Notes: generated by a model not told the origin, from the sequence alone. DNA of 27,763 nt from CAZCJA01 sp964499015 (GCA_964499015.1 CAZCJA010000028.1:1-27763), one strand, 5' to 3'; counted from the first letter of the stretch, positions 14,384 to 22,395 are shown. Made by a program: numbers and translations.

Positions 14384-14899
14384 ATGAACGGACATCGAGA
14401 CGACGCATCGGGACCAGTGATTCAAAAAAGGGACGTGTTTTTTGTGGCCGGGCTGCTTGTTTCCTGGATCGCGGTCGTTGTCTTTCTCGTTCAAACCGCT
14501 AAAAATAAATCTCACCAAGCGCCACTTAATCCGCCCATGCATGCCCATCCAGCGGATATTATTATCGAGGATGCAATCCAGCCGGCGTATGAGGATGAAG
14601 CGCCGCTGCCGCTTTCTCGGGAAGCCATCACAACCATTCTTAAATCGATGCGGGATCGCTCGGGAACTGTCGAGCGTCCGTTTGGGACATTGATTACCGC
14701 CGAGCCCGCGCCTCCCGCGCTGGTGGAAAACGGATCGTTAACGATGGAGCAACCGGTAACACCGGAGATCGATCAGGAAGCGGGGGGAGTTGACGACGCG
14801 GCGCAGGAAGGAGAGCTTCTGGGACCCGAAACCCCGGAGCCAGCGAATCCGCCTGAGGCGGAAACACCGGCTCCGGCGCCCGAGCCGATTAAATCTTAG
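14384..14899 (+). CDS. Single-pass membrane protein with Pro/Glu-rich tail, unknown function
   Basis: A 171-residue protein. It has a charged N-terminus, one hydrophobic helix at about 19-38 (VFFVAGLLVSWIAVVVFLV), then a long hydrophilic part whose last 70 residues are rich in Pro, Glu and Ala. The charge pattern (basic after the helix) does not settle the topology. A strong GGAGG at 14375-14379 fixes the start at 14384, not the upstream in-frame ATG at 14360. It follows def by 35 nt. The tail is reminiscent of periplasm-spanning linkers, but no TonB, LysM or SPOR domain is visible, so I assign no function. Its stop overlaps the mtnD stop on the other strand. Confidence 0.8.
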   Translation: MNGHRDDASGPVIQKRDVFFVAGLLVSWIAVVVFLVQTAKNKSHQAPLNPPMHAHPADIIIEDAIQPAYEDEAPLPLSREAITTILKSMRDRSGTVERPFGTLITAEPAPPALVENGSLTMEQPVTPEIDQEAGGVDDAAQEGELLGPETPEPANPPEAETPAPAPEPIKS

Positions 14900-15357
14900 T
14901 TTGCCGAAGCAGCCGCTTCGCGTTCTTTGCGATAGAGCGGCGTCCAGCCTGAGTTGTCCTTAAACAGCCGCACGCAGCGAATCATCTTGTCTTCTTTCAG
15001 GAAGAACTGGTGATAGCGGTTCGCCGGCACGGAAATGAAATCGCCTTCGGTCACTTCCACGCGCATCCAGCGGTCGTCTTTCGAGCGGATATCGAAGATG
15101 CCGTTGCCCGCGAGAACGAAGCGCACTTCGTCATCGGTGTGCAAGTGCTCTTTATCGAATTTCGCGCAGATGGTTTCGAGGTTCGGAAGCGTCGGGTTTA
15201 ATTCCACGATATCTTGCGCCACGTAGTTATTGTTCTTCTTGATGCGTTCCAGGTCGGCTTGGTAGTTGTTCACATCAAGTTTTTCATAATCGACCCCATT
15301 GGCTTTCAGGTCGGCCGAGGAAACCGGCGTGTTGTCGTTGATCCAGAATGCTTTCAT
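14896..15357 (-). CDS. mtnD: Acireductone dioxygenase
   Basis: Cupin enzyme of methionine salvage: oxidises the acireductone to 4-methylthio-2-oxobutanoate plus formate (Fe form) or to an off-pathway product (Ni form). The 153-residue protein carries the metal ligands H71, H73 and E77 in EHLHTDDEVRF and H116 in NRYHQFFL, matching the family HxHx3E...H pattern. Length is slightly below the usual 180 residues. ATG overlaps the mtnB stop by 4 nt (ATGA). Convergent with the preceding membrane gene, sharing 4 nt at the stops. Metal identity cannot be inferred. Confidence 0.94.
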   Translation of the reverse strand: MKAFWINDNTPVSSADLKANGVDYEKLDVNNYQADLERIKKNNNYVAQDIVELNPTLPNLETICAKFDKEHLHTDDEVRFVLAGNGIFDIRSKDDRWMRVEVTEGDFISVPANRYHQFFLKEDKMIRCVRLFKDNSGWTPLYRKEREAAASAN

Positions 15358-16040
15358 TTCTTTCCTCCCTCTGGGTTGAGGCCCAGTTGCTTCATTTTGA
15401 CGGCCGCTTCGAACAGGTAGTCATAGCACTCCGCCTGCGTTTTGGCCTGTATCCAATCTTTACCCCAAATATAAACGCCGTGCCCGCGCACCAGAACCGC
15501 GTTGGATTTCGGGTACGCGATAATGGCTTCTTTCAGCGAGTCGGCCAGGTCGCACTCATAGGCGGTGTTGTCGATGATGGGGACTTCATGCACATCGAAG
15601 CAGCCCACGCCGGCGATACCTTTCAGCATTTCAATGCCGGTAATGCGAAAAACGTTCCCCGAGATGAGGGTGGCCAGCATGGCGTTTAACGAATGGCTGT
15701 GCAAAACCGCGCCCGCATTGCGCAGTTGGAACGCGTGCATAAACAGGGGACGGCACGCGGAAACGTTGACACCGGCCGTCGCGGGAGCCTGAAGGACCTC
15801 GCCTTTCAAATCAAGGACAAACATGTCTTCCGGGTGCATGCGTTCCTTTTGGACGCCCGAGGGCGCCATGTATATTTTGTCGCCCGAGCGGACGGACACG
15901 CCGCCGCCGGTGCCGGACGCCCAGCCGAGCGAATAGAAATGGCGGCACAAGTCGCAGATCAGTTCTCGGGCCTCGCGATCGCCCAAGGCCGCTGGATTTT
16001 GCGCGGCGGTTTTATTTTCGGTCAACGTTTTTGCGTTCAT
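15354..16040 (-). CDS. mtnB: Methylthioribulose-1-phosphate dehydratase
   Basis: Class II aldolase-fold zinc enzyme dehydrating 5-methylthioribulose 1-phosphate. The 228-residue protein has the N-terminal GWASGTGGGVSVRSGDKIYMAPSGVQKER motif of MtnB, zinc ligands H114 and H116 in LHSHS and H187 in VRGHGVYIWG, and a C-terminal QAKTQAECYDYLFEAAVKM helix typical of MtnB as opposed to fuculose or ribulose-phosphate aldolases. With mtnD it covers two steps of the pathway; mtnA, mtnC or an enolase-phosphatase and mtnK/mtnN are not in the window. No RBS precedes the ATG; a TATAAAAT-type -10 lies 9 nt upstream. Confidence 0.94.
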   Translation of the reverse strand: MNAKTLTENKTAAQNPAALGDREARELICDLCRHFYSLGWASGTGGGVSVRSGDKIYMAPSGVQKERMHPEDMFVLDLKGEVLQAPATAGVNVSACRPLFMHAFQLRNAGAVLHSHSLNAMLATLISGNVFRITGIEMLKGIAGVGCFDVHEVPIIDNTAYECDLADSLKEAIIAYPKSNAVLVRGHGVYIWGKDWIQAKTQAECYDYLFEAAVKMKQLGLNPEGGKK

Positions 16041-16049
16041 AGAGCGAGT

Positions 16050-16057
16050 ATTTTATA
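16050..16057 (-). promoter_or_regulatory. Candidate -10 element of mtnB-mtnD
   Basis: Minus-strand TATAAAAT, in which TAAAAT ends 9 nt before the mtnB ATG. No clear -35 is seen. The short distance and missing RBS predict a very short or absent leader, which also leaves no room for a SAM riboswitch. Confidence 0.45.
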
Positions 16058-16138
16058 TCAGTTTTGCAAAAAAACGACGCCTCATTTTTAACGCGTGTTC
16101 TAGAGCCGAAAAACGACATTTTCCGACGGGAGATTCCC

Positions 16139-16166
16139 TTGTATCTTGATCTGCGCCGGTTACACT
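16139..16166 (+). promoter_or_regulatory. Promoter of the double-GAF membrane protein
   Basis: -35 TTGTAT (16139-16144), 16-bp spacer, -10 TACACT (16161-16166) ending 6 nt before the ATG at 16173. There is no RBS, so a leaderless transcript is predicted. This is divergent from the mtnB promoter within a 132-bp gap; TTTTGCAAAA at 16062-16071 is a short palindrome in the same gap. Confidence 0.5.
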
Positions 16167-16172
16167 ATTCAC

Positions 16173-17771
16173 ATGCATTGGCTCAGCATAAAAGAACTGC
16201 TGTCTTGGAATGCCCTCCATTTGCAGGAAAAGCAATTGGGGTCGGAAAAAATCCGCTTCGATAACGCGTTCCGCATCTGGATCTCAACATCCTCCGTCGC
16301 CGTTTTGCTCGCTTTATGGCTGGGCGGCGTGATCAAATCGTTCGCTCCCGTTTTCGCCGTTTACCTTGTCTATGGCGCGGTTCAACTTGCCGCCACATGG
16401 ATGTTGAGCCGCACCCACAACACGCGTTCCATTGATTTTATCGTCTGCGGCGTCGATATGATCGCGCTGTCCTTGGCGGTTTACTGCACGGGCGGCGCCG
16501 CGAGCCCGCTCTACTTCATTTATTTTGTGCCGCTTATCATCCAGGCCTTCCACCGCGATTGGGTCATGATTCTGTACTACGGTTTTGGCGGCGTGCTGCT
16601 TTATTCGTTTGCTGTTGTTTCCTCGATTGTGTCGATGACGTCGACAAATTTTCTCGACCTCGGCGCGCGACTTTTTTTCATGTTGATGACGGTTTCAATC
16701 GCGGCCTTGGCGGTCAACTTATTGAGAAAACGCGACGACACGGAGCTGGTGCGCCTGTCGCGCATGAAATTTTTGACGCTGGTTTCAGAACGTTTGGGGC
16801 ACATCAGCGGCACGGCCGATTTGCCGCGTTCCATAGAAGGCCTGGTGGCGGAGCTGAACGCGGAGATTTCGCCTCAGCTGAACAGCTGGTCGCGCGTTTT
16901 TTTAACCGAAAGCGATTCGCAGTTCATGAAGGCCTTCGCCGACCCCGCCAACGATCGCCCGGATTTGGCGCGCGAGCTGGCTTCCGCGTCATGCCCGGTG
17001 ATGTCTCGCGGCAAACCGCTTTATTACGGCGATTCAACCCAGGATCCCTGCGCGACCGAGTCGTTTTCGTTTAAATCGCATTTGTGCCTGCCCATTGCCG
17101 GGTCCGACCGCGCTCCCTATGGCGTGCTTTTTACCGGCAGCCAGTTGGAAAATGCGTTTCGTGACGACGAAGTAAAATTTTTGGACTTTATCGCCAACGC
17201 AATCGGTCTGACGGTTGAACGTTTAAGCCATATCGAAGACTTGGACCTCGCCACCGAAATGAATAGTTGCGCGGTTGCCGCCTTCATGGGCTCGACGCAC
17301 GGCGCCGACGCCGCGTACGAAGCGGTTGTGGACGGCATTTGTCGGATTGCGCAGGCGGACCAAGCGAGCTTCATGCTGTGGGACGCGAAGGCCGGTGTTT
17401 TGCGCTCGACATTGGTGCGCGGACAATTTGCCGGACAAGAGGGGAAATTGACATGCCACATGGGCGAAGGCATTCCAGGAAAAACGCTCGAGACCGGCGA
17501 GGCGACTTTGCAAAACGAACTCGCCTCCATTGCTCCGTTCACCGGCTCCACTCCTTATAAAGCGTGGCTGGCTATTCCTTTGCGCACGATGAACGGCGAG
17601 CCGCTGGGCGTGATCAACGCATGGTCGTACGAGCCCTTTCATCTTTCCAGCCGCCGCATGGACATGGCGCGAACATTCGCCACGCGCGCCGCGATTGCGG
17701 TTGAGAACGCGTTGGATCGGGAAATATTGAAGGGAACGGCCGCCCGGCCGGACGGGTTAAGAGCCGCTTAA
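16173..17771 (+). CDS. Six-TM membrane protein with two GAF domains and no output domain
   Basis: A 532-residue protein. About six hydrophobic helices lie in residues 33-185, a MASE/7TM-like sensor block. A short linker helix (RKRDDTELVRLSRMKFLTLVSERL) follows, then two GAF domains at about 205-345 (LCLPIAGSDRAPYGVLFTGSQ ... DFIANAIGLTVERL) and 360-515 (MGEGIPGKTLETGEATL ... WLAIPLRTMNGEPLGVINAWS). The layout is that of a membrane histidine kinase or GGDEF protein, but the protein stops about 15 residues after the second GAF without a kinase, GGDEF, EAL or PP2C domain. The function may be as a receptor working with a separate partner. ATG at 16173 is preferred to the TTG at 16146. Its stop overlaps the downstream lipoprotein gene's stop. 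Confidence 0.85.
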   Translation: MHWLSIKELLSWNALHLQEKQLGSEKIRFDNAFRIWISTSSVAVLLALWLGGVIKSFAPVFAVYLVYGAVQLAATWMLSRTHNTRSIDFIVCGVDMIALSLAVYCTGGAASPLYFIYFVPLIIQAFHRDWVMILYYGFGGVLLYSFAVVSSIVSMTSTNFLDLGARLFFMLMTVSIAALAVNLLRKRDDTELVRLSRMKFLTLVSERLGHISGTADLPRSIEGLVAELNAEISPQLNSWSRVFLTESDSQFMKAFADPANDRPDLARELASASCPVMSRGKPLYYGDSTQDPCATESFSFKSHLCLPIAGSDRAPYGVLFTGSQLENAFRDDEVKFLDFIANAIGLTVERLSHIEDLDLATEMNSCAVAAFMGSTHGADAAYEAVVDGICRIAQADQASFMLWDAKAGVLRSTLVRGQFAGQEGKLTCHMGEGIPGKTLETGEATLQNELASIAPFTGSTPYKAWLAIPLRTMNGEPLGVINAWSYEPFHLSSRRMDMARTFATRAAIAVENALDREILKGTAARPDGLRAA

Positions 17772-18916
17772 GGCTTGGGCGTCTTTTTTTCGAAGGCGTC
17801 TTTGGTGTAGCGGCACGACGGATTCCACAAAAGCCATTCGCCCACTCCATTATCATACGCCGCTTCAATCTGGTCGCGCACGTGTTTGGCCGTGTATTTC
17901 ACGCCGAGACTGAAATCCTGCAGATAAGGCCGTAAAATAACGTTTTTGCCTTTAAGAACTTTACGCGTGTCGTTGATGCTGCGGTATACCGTCGCGTAAG
18001 GGTTGGAGTTCGGATCCTTGATGCCGTATTCTCCGGCCCCGTAATGGGACGGATACATCATCGGCGATAAAACGTCGATGTGGTCGGTGATATCGGACAG
18101 CCGCTGACCGATGCCCAAATCGTTGTCGTATGAACCCACCAACCCAAACACATCGATGGAAATTTTCACGCCGCGCGGGGATAACTTCTTGTGAGCTTCT
18201 TCCAAAAATTCGGCGAGTGCCTTAACGGACGCATCCTTGGAGTGAGGCTTGGAATAGCGGCAGCGCTCCGTGGGACCGTCGGATGGGAAGCGTATATAGT
18301 CGAACTGGATTTCCTGAAAGCCCAGATCCGCAGCCTTTTCGGCAATGGCGATATTGTATTTCCATACGTTCGCATTGTACGGGTCGGCCCACGCGCGGCC
18401 ATGCCGGTCCACCCAAACATTGGCCGCTAACCCTTTTTCTTTGGCTTTGGCGATCGGCGGGTCCGCGCGCACGGCCCACTCCGGCTTAAGTTTGGCCAGC
18501 TTCTGGTCCTTGAAAACGGTCATGCGCGCGATGGTGTACACCCCGCGTTCTTTTAAATAGGTGAGGTAGCCTTTCATGTCCTTCACCGCGGCGGCATACA
18601 CGTCGTGTCCGTCCAATTTCACACCGGGGATATAAATTTCGCCGTCGATTTCTTTGATGTCGATAACCGCGGTGTTGATTTCGGTTTCGGCGAAAAGGGC
18701 TTCATAATCGGCCCGGCGCTTGGCGCTGCCCACGACCCAGGCTGTTAAGTGAATGCCGCGCACGCAGCTCGGGCGGTCGTTCGGATAATCGCCCCATAGC
18801 GGAATTTTGGATTCGGCATTGGCGGCCGGGGTGGATGAAGAGACGGTTTCTCCGTTGGAGCAAGCGGGTAAAAAGATGGCCAGCGCGAGAAGAAAGGCCG
18901 TTGGGCGAAGGGTCAT
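17768..18916 (-). CDS. DUF4015-type putative glycoside hydrolase lipoprotein
   Basis: A 382-residue predicted lipoprotein: MTLRPTAFLLALAIFLPAC gives an LPAC lipobox with Cys19. The rest is a TIM-barrel-like protein of the putative glycoside hydrolase family DUF4015 (PF13200). Visible landmarks are VRGIHLTAWVVGS, INTAVIDIKEIDGEI, GVYTIARMTVFKD, a WVDRHGRAWADPYNANVWKYNI strand, the conserved LGFQEIQFDYIRFPSDG strand, and ISIDVFGLVG followed by LSPMMYPSHYG. The acidic residues in these strands fit a glycosidase-like site, but I know of no established substrate. It starts 1 nt after the greA stop and is probably co-transcribed with it. Confidence 0.88.
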   Translation of the reverse strand: MTLRPTAFLLALAIFLPACSNGETVSSSTPAANAESKIPLWGDYPNDRPSCVRGIHLTAWVVGSAKRRADYEALFAETEINTAVIDIKEIDGEIYIPGVKLDGHDVYAAAVKDMKGYLTYLKERGVYTIARMTVFKDQKLAKLKPEWAVRADPPIAKAKEKGLAANVWVDRHGRAWADPYNANVWKYNIAIAEKAADLGFQEIQFDYIRFPSDGPTERCRYSKPHSKDASVKALAEFLEEAHKKLSPRGVKISIDVFGLVGSYDNDLGIGQRLSDITDHIDVLSPMMYPSHYGAGEYGIKDPNSNPYATVYRSINDTRKVLKGKNVILRPYLQDFSLGVKYTAKHVRDQIEAAYDNGVGEWLLWNPSCRYTKDAFEKKTPKP

Positions 18917-18917
18917 G

Positions 18918-19391
18918 TTAAACGGAAAGCTCGATTTTTAGAATTTTGAATTTGGTCGTTCCGCCAGGCAACGCAATCTCGACCACGGCGTTCACTTTAT
19001 GACCGAGGAGTCCTTGCGCGATCGGCGCGTGCACGGAAATTTTTCCCGCTGCCGGATCGGATTCTTCGCCGCCAACCAACGTGTATTCATACTCTTCGCT
19101 GTCGGACAAATCTTTGATGGTCACTTTCATGCCGATGATGACCTGGTCTTTGGGCAGGTTCATGTCGTCGATGATTTTGGCGCCGGCCAGGCGGTCGCTG
19201 ATCTCGGCGATGCGGCGAATGGTTTCGGCCTGTTTTTCGCGGGCGTATTGATAACCGGCGTTTTCACGGAGGTCACCCTGCTCGCGGGTTTCGCCGATTT
19301 CTTTCGACAAATCTTGTTTGCGCTGTTTAAGCGCCTCAACTTCCTTGATCAGCTTTTCATAGCCGGCGCGCGATATGTATGTTTCACCCAT
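18918..19391 (-). CDS. greA: Transcription elongation factor GreA
   Basis: Rescues backtracked RNA polymerase by stimulating transcript cleavage. The 157-residue protein has the N-terminal antiparallel coiled coil (about 1-75) with the tip motif GDLRENAGYQYAREKQ (D40 and E43 are the catalytic acids) and the C-terminal FKBP-like domain (KISVHAPIAQGLLGHKVNAVVEI). The true ATG at 19391 begins MGETYISRAGYEKL; the longer frame from 19469 runs into the upstream gene. It overlaps the YyaL-type gene by 8 nt. Confidence 0.96.
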   Translation of the reverse strand: MGETYISRAGYEKLIKEVEALKQRKQDLSKEIGETREQGDLRENAGYQYAREKQAETIRRIAEISDRLAGAKIIDDMNLPKDQVIIGMKVTIKDLSDSEEYEYTLVGGEESDPAAGKISVHAPIAQGLLGHKVNAVVEIALPGGTTKFKILKIELSV

Positions 19392-21462
19392 CGTTAAGTC
19401 TCTCCAGTTGTGTGCGCAGTTCGTGCGGATTGGTGGTCGGTTTTTGGCAAGAGTAATGGGCGCAGACATACGCCGTGGCGTCCCCGCCCACCATTGAAAG
19501 CGCTTTTAAAGCGGGGACGATTGTAGCAAGTTTCTGTTGAGTGGCCAGGGGATCGACCGGGAGCAAGACCGAACCGGGCCGCCGGAAGCGCGCCGCGGTT
19601 TTGAGCAACGCTTGTGTGCCGGTGTGGCCGAACGGGCCGACGATCACAATTTGCGACGGCCCGCGCTCCATAAAAAGCAGGCCCTGGATCATCGACGTCA
19701 ACGATGCCGGATACTCGGTTAAATTTTTAGCCGCCGCCTTTAGTGCGTTCTCGCCGATTTTACTCAGTTCGGGCTGGCCCGTAATCGCGCCCAGGCGGAA
19801 CCCGTTTAGCGCGGCGATGGAGTTCCCTGACGGCGTCACGTTATCGGCCTCGTCTTTCATGCGGAAAAGCAGGTCGCTGCGCTCTTCGGTTGAAAAATAG
19901 CCGCCGGATGGATCGATGAAGAGTGCGTTTTGCTTTTGATGCAGTGTTTGGGCCAGCATAAGCCAATGCATCGATCCTGTCGCTTCAAACAGATCAACGA
20001 GGGCCTGGATAAAAAACGCGTAATCGGCCTGGTGTCCCTCGATTTTGCGTTCACCGTCGCGCCAGCGGCGAAACAAAACCCCGGAGTTCGCGTCGTAGAG
20101 ATTCTTTTCGACGAAAGCGGCGGCCAGCTCCGCCGCGGCGAGCCACGATTTTTCATTAAGGGCGGCCGCCGCGTGCACCAAGCCAGAAATCATCAGGCCG
20201 TTCCACTCCGTGATGATCTTATCGTCGCGATGGGGTCGCGGGCGCTTCGCTTGTTCGTCAAAAAGCTTTTGGCGCAGAGGCGACAGGGCCGCCTCCGTTT
20301 TTGCGTCGGCCTCGTTGGCCCGGATCAAAATATTTTGGCCTGCTTCCTGCGTGTGCGGGTCCATGAAATTGCCGTTGGCGGTCACCGGAAAATGCGCGAG
20401 GAAATTTTCCGTCTCATCGCCCAGCGCTTTCTTAACGGCGGCAAGCGTCCATAAGTAAAACGCTCCTTCCTTGCCTTCACTGTCGGCGTCTTCGGCCGAA
20501 TAGAACCCGCCGTCCGGATGCGTCATCTGCCGCAGCACATACGCCGCGGTCTCGCGCAGCGCACGCTCGACAGCGGGCATCGGTTGCGTGACGTGCAGCT
20601 TGGCCATAACGGCCACAAGCTGGCTGTTGTCGTAGAGCATCTTTTCGAAATGCGGGACGAGCCATTTGTCATCGGTGGAATAGCGGGCGAAACCGCCGCC
20701 CAACTGGTCGTAGATTCCGCCGTTAATCATTTTTTCCAACGTGCGCATCACCATGACAAGCGCGTCGTTATTTTTGGTGACCGCATGGTAATCGAGCAGG
20801 AAATTTAAATACGTGGGCATGGGGAACTTGGGTGCCCGGCCGAAACCGCCGTGCTCCGGATCGTACATGGAGCTCAACTGGGCGAACGTCTTGTCCGCCG
20901 CTTCTTTAAACGCGGGCGGCACTCCGTTTCCCTTAGCGCGCGCCGTCACCGCGTCGGTCAGCGCCTGTGTGATTTGACCGGAGGATTCAAGTATGCGGTC
21001 TTTGTCTTTCTCCCATATCTCGGCAAGCTGCGTGATCACGCTGGAGAACGCGGGGCGGCCGTAGCGGTCGTCCGGTGCGAAATAAGTGCCCGCGTAAAAC
21101 GGCTTTAAATCCGGCGTCATCCACACCGACATCGGCCAGCCGCCCGCGCCGGTGAGCATTTGTACCGCGTTCATGTAGATCGCATCGACGTCGGGACGTT
21201 CCTCGCGGTCAACCTTGATGTTAATGAAGTGTTTATTAAGAAGTTCGGCGATCTGCGGGTCTTCGAAAGACTCGTGCGCCATCACGTGGCACCAATGACA
21301 GGTGGAATAGCCTATCGATAGGAAAATGGGCTTCTGCTCTTTCTTGGCCAGGGCCAGCGCTTCGTCATTCCACGGCCGCCAATCAACGGGGTTGTCGGCG
21401 TGCTGGAGAAGGTAAGGGCTTTTTTCGCCGGCGAGGCGGTTGAGCTTTTTAGGGACGTTCAC
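19384..21462 (-). CDS. Thioredoxin-domain protein of the YyaL/SSP411 (DUF255) family
   Basis: A 692-residue cytosolic protein. Residues about 1-165 form the DUF255 thioredoxin-like domain, with KSPYLLQHADNPVDW, the CHWC pair (C55, C58) in STCHWCHVMAHESFED, and IKVDREERPDVDAIYM. The rest is an alpha/alpha-barrel of the six-hairpin glycosidase type (for example PEHGGFGRAPKFP, GGIYDQLGGGFARYSTD, DGGFYSAEDADSEGKEGAFYLW). Length and order match bacterial YyaL and human SPATA20; the biochemical role of the family is not established. Start GTG at 21462 gives MNVPKKLNRLAGEKSPYLL; the ATG at 21552 would add 30 residues within the FecR gene. It overlaps that gene by 14 nt. Confidence 0.92.
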   Translation of the reverse strand: MNVPKKLNRLAGEKSPYLLQHADNPVDWRPWNDEALALAKKEQKPIFLSIGYSTCHWCHVMAHESFEDPQIAELLNKHFINIKVDREERPDVDAIYMNAVQMLTGAGGWPMSVWMTPDLKPFYAGTYFAPDDRYGRPAFSSVITQLAEIWEKDKDRILESSGQITQALTDAVTARAKGNGVPPAFKEAADKTFAQLSSMYDPEHGGFGRAPKFPMPTYLNFLLDYHAVTKNNDALVMVMRTLEKMINGGIYDQLGGGFARYSTDDKWLVPHFEKMLYDNSQLVAVMAKLHVTQPMPAVERALRETAAYVLRQMTHPDGGFYSAEDADSEGKEGAFYLWTLAAVKKALGDETENFLAHFPVTANGNFMDPHTQEAGQNILIRANEADAKTEAALSPLRQKLFDEQAKRPRPHRDDKIITEWNGLMISGLVHAAAALNEKSWLAAAELAAAFVEKNLYDANSGVLFRRWRDGERKIEGHQADYAFFIQALVDLFEATGSMHWLMLAQTLHQKQNALFIDPSGGYFSTEERSDLLFRMKDEADNVTPSGNSIAALNGFRLGAITGQPELSKIGENALKAAAKNLTEYPASLTSMIQGLLFMERGPSQIVIVGPFGHTGTQALLKTAARFRRPGSVLLPVDPLATQQKLATIVPALKALSMVGGDATAYVCAHYSCQKPTTNPHELRTQLERLNDG

Positions 21463-22258
21463 GGCGCTGCCGTTCGGGACGGTTCGGACGGTCGCGACGC
21501 TGTAATTTCGGCGGAGCCAAACGAACGGGGCGTTTAAATTCGATTCGTTCACGCGGTTTGGCTAAAAGGCGCGTGCGGAACTCGCGGCGTTTGGCCGCGG
21601 GAATTTCCTGCCACCGGGGTTTTAAAAATTGGACGCGTTCGCGCACGTGGACGATACCGGGGCGATTGACCAGGAGTTTAGCCAGCGGTTGCGGCGTCGT
21701 GGGGGCCGTGCCTTCGCCGATTTCCGTTTCTTGATTGGGATTAAGGATGACGTCCTCATTGCCTTCGGTCTCGACGACCACTTGGCCTTCGTCGAAAACG
21801 CCGACCACGGCCGGGGCCTCTTCGCCTTCGTATGTCACGGCCAGCTCCGTTCCACGCACGGCGGCGACCGCGACCGGCGTTTTAATATAGAAGCGTTCGG
21901 AAGGCTCGCTCAGCGCGCGGATTTTAGCGGTGAGAGAACCCAAGGCGAGAAAGAAACGGGTGGCAGCGCGTTCCAAAACATCGGCGACCAGTTCGGTGTT
22001 TTCGCTTAAGTGGACGACGCTGTCGCCGTCCATGGTCACTTCGGCTTTGGCGCCGGCGTCGGTGCGGATCGTGTCGCCATCGGCGAGCGGCGTGTCATTT
22101 TCGGCGCGGACCCATTCATTCGGTCCCAGGCCTTTGGCGCGGATATACACCTTGCCGGTCACATTGGTTATGCGCGCGTCGCGGCCGCTGTTTTCCGCGG
22201 CGAAGGACGGCGTCAAAAAGGTGGCGCACAGTGTTAGGGCTAGGAGGGTTCGTTTCAT
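21449..22258 (-). CDS. FecR-domain protein, exported, with an Arg/Pro-rich tail
   Basis: A 269-residue protein. An N-terminal signal peptide (MKRTLLALTLCATFLTPSFA, likely cut after SFA) is followed by a FecR domain (PF04773) at about 30-170: ADGDTIRTDAGAKAEVTMDGDSVVHLSENTEL, then FYIKTPVAVAAVRGTELAVTYEGE and VGVFDEGQVVVETEG. The last 60 residues are extremely basic and end KLQRRDRPNRPERQRRERP. There is no transmembrane sigma-regulator layout as in E. coli FecR, so it is likely a periplasmic ligand- or wall-associated protein. ATG at 22258 lies 10 nt after the tRNA-Ser 3' end, with no RBS. No sigma factor neighbour. Confidence 0.87.
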   Translation of the reverse strand: MKRTLLALTLCATFLTPSFAAENSGRDARITNVTGKVYIRAKGLGPNEWVRAENDTPLADGDTIRTDAGAKAEVTMDGDSVVHLSENTELVADVLERAATRFFLALGSLTAKIRALSEPSERFYIKTPVAVAAVRGTELAVTYEGEEAPAVVGVFDEGQVVVETEGNEDVILNPNQETEIGEGTAPTTPQPLAKLLVNRPGIVHVRERVQFLKPRWQEIPAAKRREFRTRLLAKPRERIEFKRPVRLAPPKLQRRDRPNRPERQRRERP

Positions 22259-22268
22259 TATAAAAGAA

Positions 22269-22359
22269 CGGAGAGGGAGGGATTCGAACCCTCGATACGG
22301 GTTTACACCCGTATAACGGATTAGCAATCCGCCGCTTTCAACCACTCAGCCACCTCTCC
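22269..22359 (-). tRNA. tRNA-Ser (anticodon GCU)
   Basis: The minus strand folds as a class II tRNA: acceptor GGAGAGG/CCTCTCC with discriminator G, D arm with GGTTGAAAG, anticodon stem GCGGA/TCCGT with loop TTGCTAA (anticodon GCT), long variable arm TACGGG...CCCGTA, and T arm GAGGG TTCGAAT CCCTC. Discriminator G and the long variable arm are serine identity features. CCA is not encoded (GTTC follows). It decodes AGC/AGU. Confidence 0.97.
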
Positions 22360-22395
22360 TAAAATTGCATTTGAAATAAAGTTATCGAAAATTTT

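Noticed and set aside
16041..16172. SAM or other riboswitch ahead of mtnB
   Set aside because: The promoter-like -10 is 9 nt from the ATG and no extended pairing resembling a SAM riboswitch is visible on the minus strand.
16559..17074. 171-codon frame inside the double-GAF gene
   Set aside because: Same strand, other frame, biased to Arg/Phe/Gly; the GAF reading is clearly the coding one.
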